A DNA stretch of 64,000 nt, taken from Polymorphobacter fuscus. Lineage in GTDB: Bacteria; Pseudomonadota; Alphaproteobacteria; Sphingomonadales; Sphingomonadaceae. The notes beneath the pieces were generated by a model, which was not told the DNA's origin, ran no database searches, and worked only from the letters and a program-made list of their open reading frames with translations. A program made the position numbers and the translations under genes. The stretch covers positions 1,612,001 to 1,676,000 of the forward strand of contig NZ_JAATJI010000001.1 of NCBI RefSeq assembly GCF_011927825.1. The letters run 5' to 3'. Shown here piece by piece: positions 37,415 to 45,609 of this stretch. The first letter of the stretch is position 1. Each line of letters begins with the position of its first letter.

Positions 37415-37455
37415 AAATCTCCCCACCGGCATTTTTGCTGCCGTTGGGGAGATTT
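37415..37455 (-). promoter_or_regulatory. Hairpin that sequesters the ribosome site of SGNH esterase 2
   Basis: On the gene strand AAATCTCCCC (37455-37446) pairs with GGGGAGATTT (37424-37415) in a perfect ten-base stem; an inner CGGCA/TGCCG stem continues it with a seven-base loop. The 3' arm contains the Shine-Dalgarno GGGGAG, and the ATG follows two bases after the stem. This looks like a translation control element (thermometer or ligand- or coupling-controlled), or alternatively a transcript end for the upstream gene; there is no U-run. Confidence 0.6.
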
Positions 37456-37506
37456 GTTTCACATCGTCAGCCCCGACACCAGTGCGCCAGAGCAGCGCAC
37501 CCCGTT

Positions 37507-38703
37507 TCAGGCGATGGCGGCGCGGCGCTTGCGCATTGCCGCGCCGACCAGCCCGAACCCGCCGATCAGCATGGCCCAGACCGTCGGCTCGGGCACGGTA
37601 CCCGGCGTCGTCGACGTCAGGAACGATTCGCCAAGGGCATAGGTGCCGAGATGGACTTCGCCGCCCTGGTTGAAGCCGAGAACCGCAACCGAACCTTCGA
37701 TCGGCGTGTTGTTGGAGATGGTCGCATAAGGCGCCAGCACCGAACCGTTGAACATGGTGGTGAAGTTGATGCTCGATGCTTCGTAGAAATTCCAGATGAC
37801 CGACTGGTTATAGGCCTTGTTGCCGCCAGCGGGATTGAGGCCCCAGGTGAAGGCGCCAGTGCCGGCAACGTTGACGATCAGCGGCAGGCTGGTGGACGGC
37901 AGGTCATAGCTGAGCTGGCCGGCATAATCCGTGAAGAACGCCGATGTCAGGTTGAGCACCGCATAGCCCTGGCCGCCGTCGACGGCATGGATGACCGGAT
38001 TGTTGGCGCCCGACGACGTGACATTGCTCGTGTTGGCAAGGCCGCTGAGCGTCGACGACAAGGCCTGCAGGTCGGACTGCAGCTGCACGCGCTCGGCAGC
38101 GACCGCAAGGCTGGTCGTTGCCGCGTTCCAGCCGGCGCCCTTGTTGGCATTGAAGACCGCGCCATTGGCGTTGCCGTTGATGCTGCCACCGGCGTTGACC
38201 GTCTGGCTGTTGTTGTTGCCATTGGCATTGGCGGTGATGTTGCCGCCGACATTGACGGTCTGGCCGTTGGTCAGATTGACATTGCCGCTGCTGAAGTTGC
38301 CGCCGATGTCGATGGCGGCGCCCGCCACGTTAAAATTGCCGCCGGCATAATTGCCGCCGATCAGGATCCCCGGCGACGTCGCGACATTGCCGTTGCCGCC
38401 GTTCGACCCCTGGTTGATGTTCATCGTCGGCCCCACGTCGCCACCGACGGTCAGCGTCCGGCGGGTCGAAACCGCTGCGCCCTGCGACGCGTTGCCAATG
38501 CCGAAGTTGGACGTGCTGCCGGTGACATTGCCGCCGATGAACGCCTTGCCCTCGGTTTCATGGCCGGCCTTCATGTCGCCAAGGACGATCAGGTTCAATT
38601 CGCGCATCGCCTGCAGGCCGGCGCTGGCATTGCCAGCTGCAGCGGCAGGACCGGCAGTCAAGAGGGCAAGAACGGCAACCGACGAAAGAGCGAAGCGCGA
38701 CAT
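37507..38703 (-). CDS. PEP-CTERM choice-of-anchor-A family protein
   Basis: 398 residues. Signal peptide ends at AGPAAAAGN. The choice-of-anchor-A domain starts MRELNLIVLGDMKAGHETEGKAF with GGNV repeats; a run of Gly/Asn-rich VGG-type blocks (GILIGGNYAGGNFNVAG, IDIGGNFSSGNVNLTNG, VNVGGNITANANG) predicts a beta-helix. The C terminus is VPEPTVWAMLIGGFGLVG then MRKRR. Surface or matrix adhesin-like role inferred. The 230 bases upstream are locally A+T-rich, as for a strong promoter. First gene of the leftward PEP-CTERM cluster. Confidence 0.9.
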   Translation of the reverse strand: MSRFALSSVAVLALLTAGPAAAAGNASAGLQAMRELNLIVLGDMKAGHETEGKAFIGGNVTGSTSNFGIGNASQGAAVSTRRTLTVGGDVGPTMNINQGSNGGNGNVATSPGILIGGNYAGGNFNVAGAAIDIGGNFSSGNVNLTNGQTVNVGGNITANANGNNNSQTVNAGGSINGNANGAVFNANKGAGWNAATTSLAVAAERVQLQSDLQALSSTLSGLANTSNVTSSGANNPVIHAVDGGQGYAVLNLTSAFFTDYAGQLSYDLPSTSLPLIVNVAGTGAFTWGLNPAGGNKAYNQSVIWNFYEASSINFTTMFNGSVLAPYATISNNTPIEGSVAVLGFNQGGEVHLGTYALGESFLTSTTPGTVPEPTVWAMLIGGFGLVGAAMRKRRAAIA

Positions 38704-38937
38704 TGTGATTTCATCCCTGATTAATACTTATGGATTCTGCCTAAACGTTTCGGGTAACGATCACAAGTGTAAAATGATGCTTAATTTGAGAAAATCGCGA
38801 GCGCCGTTCGGCACCGGCCGGATGCGGGCCTGCGCAAAGGTGGTATTGGGGCGTTCGGCAGCGGCCCTGGCATGCAGCCGTGCCGGGCGGCGGCGGTAAC
38901 TCAGGGTCGAATCACAGCGGCTTTCGGCCAACGCGAA

Positions 38938-39837
38938 TCACGCGGGTGGATCACGCCTCGCCAAAGCGGCCATTGCCGAATCGGTGTCGGCCACCCGGAT
39001 CCAGGATGCGGCCTGCGAACGCGCCCAGGTCAGTTGCCGCTTCTGGTAGCGCCGGGTCGCCGTGGCGGCGGACGCGATTGCGGCTTCGGCGGTCAAGGTG
39101 CCGGCAGCGACGGCGCCGAACTCGGCAACGCCCAAGGCCCGCAAGACCGGCCGGTCGGGGTCCAGCCCGCGCGCCAGCAACGCCGACACCTCCGCAACCG
39201 CACCGCTCGCCAGCATCGCGCGCAGGCGCGGTTCGACCCGGGCGCGCAGCGCCTCGCGCGGCACATCGACCACAAGCGCCCGGATATCATGGTCGGCAGC
39301 AATCCCGCCCTGCCGTTCCGCCTGCCAGGCGAGCAACGACCGGCCGGTCGATCGCACCACCTCCAGCCCGCGCATCAGCCGTTGTTGGTCGCCCGCCATC
39401 AGCCGCGCTGCCAAAGGCGGATCTTCCTGCGCCAGTGCCGTTGCCGCGTCAGGGGTGGAGAGCGCGCGCACCCGGGCGCGCACATCGGGGTCGATATCGG
39501 GCACCGGCGCGATGCCATCGATCAGCGTCGTCAGGTACAGGCCGGTGCCGCCCACCAGTAGCGGCACGCGGCCCGCCGCCAGCGTTTCGGCGATCGCCGT
39601 GCGCGCCATCGCCGCCCAGCGCGCCGCATTGGCGATATCGTCCCCGTCGAGCACCCCGTAGAGCCGGTGCGGAACCCGCGCCTCGTCGTCCACCGCCGGC
39701 CGGGCGCTGACGATGTGCAGGTCGGCGTAAAGCTGGCTGGCATCGGCGTTGATGATCGTGCCCATAATCGCTTCGGCAATCATTATCGCCATTGCCGACT
39801 TGCCGCTCGCCGTCGGCCCTGCAATGACCGCCACCAT
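38938..39837 (-). CDS. miaA: tRNA dimethylallyltransferase
   Basis: 299 residues from ATG 39837. Adds the isopentenyl group to A37 of tRNAs reading UNN codons. GPTASGKS is at 7-14 and ADASQLY at 31-37; later VGGTGLYL, QRLMRGLEV and RRYQKRQLTWAR, all diagnostic. An ATG 30 bases upstream is possible but not needed. Its ATG overlaps the serB ATG on the opposite strand (CATG), so the two genes diverge with no intergenic space, if those starts are right. It is separated from ilvB by the PEP-CTERM genes. Confidence 0.96.
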   Translation of the reverse strand: MVAVIAGPTASGKSAMAIMIAEAIMGTIINADASQLYADLHIVSARPAVDDEARVPHRLYGVLDGDDIANAARWAAMARTAIAETLAAGRVPLLVGGTGLYLTTLIDGIAPVPDIDPDVRARVRALSTPDAATALAQEDPPLAARLMAGDQQRLMRGLEVVRSTGRSLLAWQAERQGGIAADHDIRALVVDVPREALRARVEPRLRAMLASGAVAEVSALLARGLDPDRPVLRALGVAEFGAVAAGTLTAEAAIASAATATRRYQKRQLTWARSQAASWIRVADTDSAMAALARRDPPA

Positions 39838-40726
39838 GGGCCGTTCCGTCACCACACCGCTTCTCATCACCCTGGTTGCCGAAGGCGCCTTGTCGGCTGG
39901 CGACGCGGCAGTGGCAAGCGACGCCCTGCACGGCCTTGGCGCAGCGCCCGGCAGGCCTGCCTGGATCGACCCTGGCGACGCACTCGACCTGGGGGTGACC
40001 GGCGCCGACCAGCCGACGACGCGCGCCGTGCTGGAGGCGGCGCTGCCGCATCTCGACATCATCGTCCAGCCGGCCGACGCGCCGCGCCGCAAGGCGCTGA
40101 TCATCGCCGACATGGATTCGACGATGATCCAGTGCGAATGTATCGACGAACTGGCGGATTATGCCGGGTTGAAGGCCGAAGTCGCAGCCGTCACCGAAGC
40201 TGCCATGCGCGGCGACCTCGATTTCGCCGCTGCGCTCGATGCGCGTGTGGCGCTGCTTGCCGGCATGGACGCCGCCGTCATCGACCAGTGTCGCCGCGAA
40301 CGCGTCCGCCTGACGCCCGGCGCCACCACGCTGGTCCGCACCATGGCCGCGTCCGGCGCCCATTCGATCCTCATTTCCGGCGGCTTCACCGCCTTTGCGC
40401 AACCTGTCGCCGCCGAAATCGGCTTTGCCGCCGTCCACGCCAATGTCCTGCGCATCGCGGACGGCCGCCTGACCGGCCATGTCGAACGCCCGATCGTCGA
40501 TGCCGCCGCCAAGCGCGCCGCGCTGCTTGGCGCCGGGTTCGACCTTGCCGCCACGCTGGCGGTGGGCGATGGCGCCAACGATATCCCGATGCTGGAAGCC
40601 GCCGGCCTCGGCATCGCCTTCCACGCCAAACCGCGCGCTGCCGCCGCCGCGGCCGCCGCCGTTCGTCACGGTGACCTCACCGTGCTGCTGCGCGCCCAGG
40701 GCTATGCCCGCCGCGACTGGGCATGA
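39836..40726 (+). CDS. serB: Phosphoserine phosphatase
   Basis: 296 residues. HAD enzyme for the last step of serine synthesis. The N-terminal domain is followed by the HAD motif I DMDST at 92-96, then CIDELADYAG, SGGFT and VGDGANDIPML. Start taken at ATG 39836, within the divergent overlap with miaA; ATG 39824 would add four residues and overlap miaA further. Ends next to the convergent TonB-dependent receptor. Confidence 0.96.
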   Translation: MGRSVTTPLLITLVAEGALSAGDAAVASDALHGLGAAPGRPAWIDPGDALDLGVTGADQPTTRAVLEAALPHLDIIVQPADAPRRKALIIADMDSTMIQCECIDELADYAGLKAEVAAVTEAAMRGDLDFAAALDARVALLAGMDAAVIDQCRRERVRLTPGATTLVRTMAASGAHSILISGGFTAFAQPVAAEIGFAAVHANVLRIADGRLTGHVERPIVDAAAKRAALLGAGFDLAATLAVGDGANDIPMLEAAGLGIAFHAKPRAAAAAAAAVRHGDLTVLLRAQGYARRDWA

Positions 40727-40730
40727 GGCC

Positions 40731-43475
40731 TCAGAAGAACAGCTTGCGCAGCGACAATGTCAGTGTCCGGCCCAGCGGGTTGATCAGGTCGGGCTGGTAA
40801 CCGATCGGCACCGTGCCGCTGCGGTCGCGCACATCGAGCCGTGCATCGGTGATGTTGTTCACCGCCAGGCTGATGCGGCTGCCGCGCAGCCACGGCGCCC
40901 GCTGCACAAGCGCCGGCCGTTGCCCCAGATCGGCGAACAGCCGCAAGTTGAGCGTCGCCAGCCCCGAAAAGCGCAGATCGCCGGGTGCCGTGGTGGCGCC
41001 GGTCGGATCGGCAAGAACCTGGGTGCCGCTCTGCCAATTGAGGCTAAGCCGCCCGCCCACGCCACTCTTGCCGAAGCCGGCGCGCATCTCGATCTCGTGG
41101 CGCGGCTGGCCGCCGGAACTGCCCGTCGCCGAGCCGTTGAGCAGGTCGAGCACGGGCACACCATCACGAATCACGATGCGGTCTCGCAGATGCCAGGTGT
41201 GGAACAGCGACAGCTGCAGTCGCCCCTCCGCACCGCCGCCGCCGCGCCCGCCGAAGCCGCCACCGCCCCCGCGGCCGGCGGGCGGCCCACCGGGCGGCCC
41301 CCCGGCGCGCGCGCCGCCGGCGCCGCCCGGTCCTTCGCCGGCGGCGCGCCGGGCCTCGAAGGCCGCGCGCCGGGCGGCGGCCTGCGCCTGTTCGGCGGCG
41401 CTGGCCTTCAACGGCTGGGAGAAGGTGAAGCCCCAGCGCAGCTCCTCGCGGTCCGATTCAGCAAAATTGACCGCCCGGTTGTCGATGGCGATCAACTGGC
41501 CACCGGCATCGCGCACGAAGCGGTCCGGGAACGCCGCTTCGAGCTCGGCAGTCGCGGTCGGGAAGCTGGCGATGGGGTTGCGGATGCGGCTCTTGATGAA
41601 GTTGGCGCTGATCGTCAGGTCGCGCGCGGAAAAGGGCTTGAGCGTCGCGCCGAGCTTGAAGACCCGGCGGCTGTCGCTGGTCAGCGCCGCATTGCCGCCA
41701 TCGATGCGACTGATGATCGCCGTGGTGCCGGTGCGGAAGTCGAAAACCCGGATATTGGGCGTGACCAGCTGCGGATTGCCCAGCTGCTGGACCGATGGCG
41801 CGCCCTCCTGATTGGTGACCGACGCGATCAGCACAATGCCCGGCCGCGGCTTCCAGTTGAGGCCATAGCCGGTCGTCGTCAGCGTGCCGAAATCCGACAG
41901 CTGGTCGATGGCGGCGTTGAAATTGACCGACAGGTCGCCGATCGCGGGCAATATCTCGTTGCGGCGGCTGGTCAGCGGCAGGTCGAAACTGCCCTGGAAA
42001 TTGCCCTGCGATCGCGACAGGCTGGTGAATTGTTCGTTGCCCAGCCGCGTCGCATCGCTGCGCAGCGACAGGGCCTGCCCACCGACCTTGACACTGCCGG
42101 TCAGCGGTCCGGCCGGCAGCGCCACGACCGTCCCGCTGGCGACCAGCGCCAGGTCGCCATTGTCGGTGTTGCTGTGCGCCCGGTCCTGGACGATGCCGCC
42201 GGTGACAGCGGCCGGGCCGAAGACGTTGAGGCCCGGATCGCCGGCCAGGATCCGCGCCTGCGCCGCCGACACATCGAGCGACCGATCGGTCAGCGTCGTC
42301 GATTCGCTATGGTTGTAATTGCCGGTCAGGGCCCATTGCCAGCGGCTGACGACCCCGTTGAGCGACAGGCCGGCGCGGCCGGTCCAATTGTCGTTGGTCT
42401 GGATCAGCGCGCCGGGACCATAGCGATTGACGAGCACATCATTGCCGAACGGCGAAAACGGATTGCCGGCCGGCAAGGTCAGGCTGACGCCGGGCAGGCC
42501 CTGCCGGCTTTCGGTGCTGGCGATATCCAGCCCGCCACTGAACGTCGCCGATACGTCGCCGAATGCCGTCGCATAGCTGCCCGCCAGCGTGGCGGCGCGA
42601 TTGTCGGGCAGCAACGTGCGATAGCGGCCGATGTCCGTGGCATTGGGCGCATTGGCGCCGCCTGCGAAGGCCGACAGCGGGGCCGCCGCCGTTGCCGCTG
42701 CCGCAGGCACCGCCGCGACCGTGACCGGCGATCTGGCCAGCGCGCTGAGCGCCGGGTCGATCGCCTGGCCCGGCACGATCGCCGTGACATTGCCCGCCAG
42801 GTCGAACGGCCGAAGCGGCGCCGAGCTGAGGATATCGCGATCGCTTTCCAGCAGCGCCGTGTCGCGGGTGATCGCGCCTTCCAGGCTGATGCGCTGGTCC
42901 TTGCGGATGCGCAGCCAATTGCCCTGCCCCTTGTAGCTTTGGCGATCCCCGCCTGTCGGGCCACCGATGTCGACGTCGCCGGTAAAGGCCCGGAAGCGCT
43001 CGCGCAGGACGAAATTGATGACGCGCTGGTCGGCGGCATAGCCGTATTTCAGCGCCACTTCCTCCGGCAGGATGTCGACCCGCGCCAGCGCCTCGGGCGG
43101 GAAGTTGCGGATCTCGGCAAAACCCGAGACGCGGCGTCCGTTGATCAGCACCACCGGGGCCTCGCCGCCGCGGCCGCGGCCGCTGGCCAGCTGCGGCGCC
43201 AGCTCGGCAACCAGGTCGGCGATGCTGCTCGCGCCGAAGGCACGGATATCGGCCGGGCGCAGCTGGATTTCGGGCGGAATGTCGCCGACCACGGCACCAC
43301 GTTCCCGCGTGCCGGTGACGACGATCTCCTCGTCCTCGCCGGGATCAGGCGTCGGTACCGGCGGTGCCGCAGCCACCGGCACGGACGCCGGTTCCTGCGC
43401 CAGCAACGGTGCCGAAAACGTGGTCAGGGCAAGGAGAAGCGGGGCCGCAACGCGCGGAGCAGAGCCTTTGATCAC
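40731..43475 (-). CDS. TonB-dependent outer membrane receptor with Gly-rich insert
   Basis: 914 residues. Signal peptide ends at APLLAQE. A TonB box-like DEEIVVTGTR begins the plug; plug marks are ELAPQLASGRGRGG and VLINGRRVSGF. A beta-barrel follows, with a terminal aromatic strand SLRKLFF. The start is GTG 43475 with AAAGGAAA upstream. About residues 692-751 form an Ala/Arg-rich helix-like stretch followed by a Gly/Pro/Arg run (GGPPGGPPAGRGGGGG), probably an outside loop. It lacks an obvious siderophore-specific neighbour, so the ligand is unknown; relatives with this plug type are often sugar or peptide receptors. Confidence 0.9.
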   Translation of the reverse strand: MIKGSAPRVAAPLLLALTTFSAPLLAQEPASVPVAAAPPVPTPDPGEDEEIVVTGTRERGAVVGDIPPEIQLRPADIRAFGASSIADLVAELAPQLASGRGRGGEAPVVLINGRRVSGFAEIRNFPPEALARVDILPEEVALKYGYAADQRVINFVLRERFRAFTGDVDIGGPTGGDRQSYKGQGNWLRIRKDQRISLEGAITRDTALLESDRDILSSAPLRPFDLAGNVTAIVPGQAIDPALSALARSPVTVAAVPAAAATAAAPLSAFAGGANAPNATDIGRYRTLLPDNRAATLAGSYATAFGDVSATFSGGLDIASTESRQGLPGVSLTLPAGNPFSPFGNDVLVNRYGPGALIQTNDNWTGRAGLSLNGVVSRWQWALTGNYNHSESTTLTDRSLDVSAAQARILAGDPGLNVFGPAAVTGGIVQDRAHSNTDNGDLALVASGTVVALPAGPLTGSVKVGGQALSLRSDATRLGNEQFTSLSRSQGNFQGSFDLPLTSRRNEILPAIGDLSVNFNAAIDQLSDFGTLTTTGYGLNWKPRPGIVLIASVTNQEGAPSVQQLGNPQLVTPNIRVFDFRTGTTAIISRIDGGNAALTSDSRRVFKLGATLKPFSARDLTISANFIKSRIRNPIASFPTATAELEAAFPDRFVRDAGGQLIAIDNRAVNFAESDREELRWGFTFSQPLKASAAEQAQAAARRAAFEARRAAGEGPGGAGGARAGGPPGGPPAGRGGGGGFGGRGGGGAEGRLQLSLFHTWHLRDRIVIRDGVPVLDLLNGSATGSSGGQPRHEIEMRAGFGKSGVGGRLSLNWQSGTQVLADPTGATTAPGDLRFSGLATLNLRLFADLGQRPALVQRAPWLRGSRISLAVNNITDARLDVRDRSGTVPIGYQPDLINPLGRTLTLSLRKLFF

Positions 43476-43587
43476 GAATTTCCTTTGGATATCTGGCAGG
43501 ACAGTGGAGCGGCGGCACGTCCCTAACGTATTCGCGGCGATGAATCCCCCGCTTCAACGCCGGCAATATCGCGTCTAACGTCGCAGG

Positions 43588-44847
43588 ATGACCAGCGCCT
43601 TCCCGATCGACACCGTCCGTGCCGCCTTTCCGGCGCTCGCCCTGACCGATGACGGCGTCGCGCGCTGCTATTTCGACGCCCCTGCCGGCACCCAGGTCGC
43701 CGGGCGCGTCATCGACGCGATGGGCGAGGCGATGCTCCACGCCTGCGCCAATGACGGCGGTCACTTCCGCACCTCGCAGGCCGCCAGCGCCATCGTCGTC
43801 GCCGCCCATGAGGCAGCGGCGGCGCTGTTCAACTGCGACGCCGACGAAATCGTCTTCGGCCTCAACACGACCTCGCTGTTTTTCGCGTTCGCATCATTGC
43901 TGTCGCGCGACTGGCAGGCGGGGGACGAGATCGTCCTGACCCGAATGGACCATGACGCCAATGTCGCGCCCTGGCTGCAGGCGGCGGCGGACAGGGGCGT
44001 CACCGTGCGCTGGCTCGAATGGGATCGCGACAGTTTCGAATTCCGGCTCGACCGGCTCGACCGGCTGATCGGCCCGCGTACCCGCCTCGTCGCGGTCGGG
44101 CAGGCGAGCAACTTCCTCGGCACCATCAACGATGTCGCACGCGTCTGCGCCGCGGCACGATCGGTCGGCGCCGTCACGGTCGTCGATGCGGTCCAGTCGG
44201 CACCCCATATCGCCATCGATGTCCGCGCCGTTGGTTGCGACATCCTCTGTGCCTCGGCGTACAAATATTTCGGCCCGCATGCGGCGACCCTGTTCCTGTC
44301 GCGCGCGCTGCAGGGCCGCCTGCAGCCGTGGAAGGTGCGTCCGTCGGCCGACACCATGCCGACCCGCTTTTCGCCCGGCACCCCGAGCTTCGAGGCGCAG
44401 GCCGGCACCCTTGCCGCCATCGAACATTTCGCCTGGCTGGGCGTGTGCGCCGGCGGCGCCGCGGCGGATGCGCCGTTGCGGACCCGGCTGATGGCGGGCT
44501 TCGATGCCGTCAACGCCTATGAAACCGACCTGATGCGGCATTTCCTCGCCGGCCTCGCGACGCTTCCCGACGTCACCCTGCACGGCATCGGCAACGCCAA
44601 CCGGCTGGCGTCGCGGGTGCCGACGTTCACCTTCACCCTTGCCGGCCACGAGTCCACCGCGGTCGCGCAGGCGCTGGCGGCGCGCAACATCTTCTGCTGG
44701 TCAGGCTATTTCTACGCCTGGGAACCGGCGACCGTGCTGGCGCTGCGCGACGGGCCCGGCGCCGTCCGCATCGGCCTGTCGCACTACAACACCGCCGGCG
44801 AAGTCGATCGCCTGATCGCCGCGCTCGGCGAAATCACAAGCGGCTAA
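43588..44847 (+). CDS. Class V aminotransferase, cysteine-desulfurase-like (TIGR01976-like)
   Basis: 419 residues, PLP-dependent. The PLP-lysine is Lys226 in CASAYKYFGPH; Asp200 and His207 in VVDAVQSAPHIAID are the expected cofactor neighbours. The C-terminal AVRIGLSHYNT matches the same group. No IscS-type active-site Cys loop is obvious, so sulfur transfer is unproven. Start ATG 43588, weak AGG before it; its stop overlaps the convergent DDAH-like gene. Confidence 0.88.
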   Translation: MTSAFPIDTVRAAFPALALTDDGVARCYFDAPAGTQVAGRVIDAMGEAMLHACANDGGHFRTSQAASAIVVAAHEAAAALFNCDADEIVFGLNTTSLFFAFASLLSRDWQAGDEIVLTRMDHDANVAPWLQAAADRGVTVRWLEWDRDSFEFRLDRLDRLIGPRTRLVAVGQASNFLGTINDVARVCAAARSVGAVTVVDAVQSAPHIAIDVRAVGCDILCASAYKYFGPHAATLFLSRALQGRLQPWKVRPSADTMPTRFSPGTPSFEAQAGTLAAIEHFAWLGVCAGGAAADAPLRTRLMAGFDAVNAYETDLMRHFLAGLATLPDVTLHGIGNANRLASRVPTFTFTLAGHESTAVAQALAARNIFCWSGYFYAWEPATVLALRDGPGAVRIGLSHYNTAGEVDRLIAALGEITSG

Positions 44848-45587
44848 AAACCCACGGGGCGGAAGACGAGGCTGAGGCAGGTCAGCCCGGCCTCGGCCTT
44901 GGCGAATTCGCCGATGTCGAGGTAGCGCGCATCGAAGCCGGCCGCCGCGATCCGGGCGAGCGTGGCGGGACCGGCCGCATGGAACACCGTCGTTCCGATG
45001 GTCAGGCTGTTGGCGGCAAAGGGCTCGCCCGGCGCGCTGGCGATATGGCGCCGGCCGAAGATCGCCGGATCGACCCAGTCGGTATTGACCAGCACCAGGT
45101 CATCGGCGAGCGCCGACACCGCCGTCTTGAGGTGCAGCGCCTGTGCCAGCGGCACGCCGGTCACGCGGTAACCAAATGGCGCCGCCGCCTCGGCGACCTG
45201 CGCCACCGCGGCGGCATTGCTGCGCAGGGTCAGGCCGATGAAGATGTCGCGGCCGACGACGAGCACATCACCGCCATCGACCGTGCCGGGCGCGGCGACG
45301 GTTACATGCGGGCGATCGGCCGGCAGATGCGGTGCGATGGCCGCCACTTCGCCCTGCCGCGACACGGCGCCCGGCCGGGTCCGGATCACCAATTCGGGCA
45401 GAATGACCGCCGTATCCTCGACAAAGCAGCAATCGGGAAAGTCGGGGAGCGACGGCAGGACCGTGACCACCGCGCCCGCCGCCGCCAGCGCGGCGCGATA
45501 GGCGTCGTGCTGCGCATAGGCCCGCGCCATATCGACCGGCACCCGGTCGATATGCGTCAGTTCGGCACGCGCCAGCGGCCCTGGCAA
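44844..45587 (-). CDS. Dimethylarginine dimethylaminohydrolase-type hydrolase
   Basis: 247 residues from TTG 45587. Members hydrolyse dimethylarginine, or related guanidines, to citrulline. Catalytic residues visible: Glu57 and Asp58 in CFVEDTA, His152 in LHLKTAVS and Cys237 in LTCLSLVF. The true N terminus is uncertain: the in-frame sequence just before, IHALTRLPGPLARAELTHID, looks conserved but has only CTG (45608) as a possible start and no ribosome site. Begins 22 bases after gatB on the same strand, so it may be read from the gatB transcript. Alternative: another guanidino-group hydrolase of the same superfamily. Confidence 0.85.
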   Translation of the reverse strand: MPGPLARAELTHIDRVPVDMARAYAQHDAYRAALAAAGAVVTVLPSLPDFPDCCFVEDTAVILPELVIRTRPGAVSRQGEVAAIAPHLPADRPHVTVAAPGTVDGGDVLVVGRDIFIGLTLRSNAAAVAQVAEAAAPFGYRVTGVPLAQALHLKTAVSALADDLVLVNTDWVDPAIFGRRHIASAPGEPFAANSLTIGTTVFHAAGPATLARIAAAGFDARYLDIGEFAKAEAGLTCLSLVFRPVGF

Positions 45588-45609
45588 GCGGGTGAGCGCG
45601 TGGATCAGA

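Noticed and set aside
38880..38937. tRNA gene (a GGTCGAATC-like T-loop string near 38908)
   Set aside because: No matching acceptor stem, D-arm or anticodon arm could be built around it.
40479..43526. A 1015-codon + strand frame opposite the TonB-dependent receptor
   Set aside because: Antisense shadow of a real receptor; no domain and unusual Arg/Gln-rich composition.
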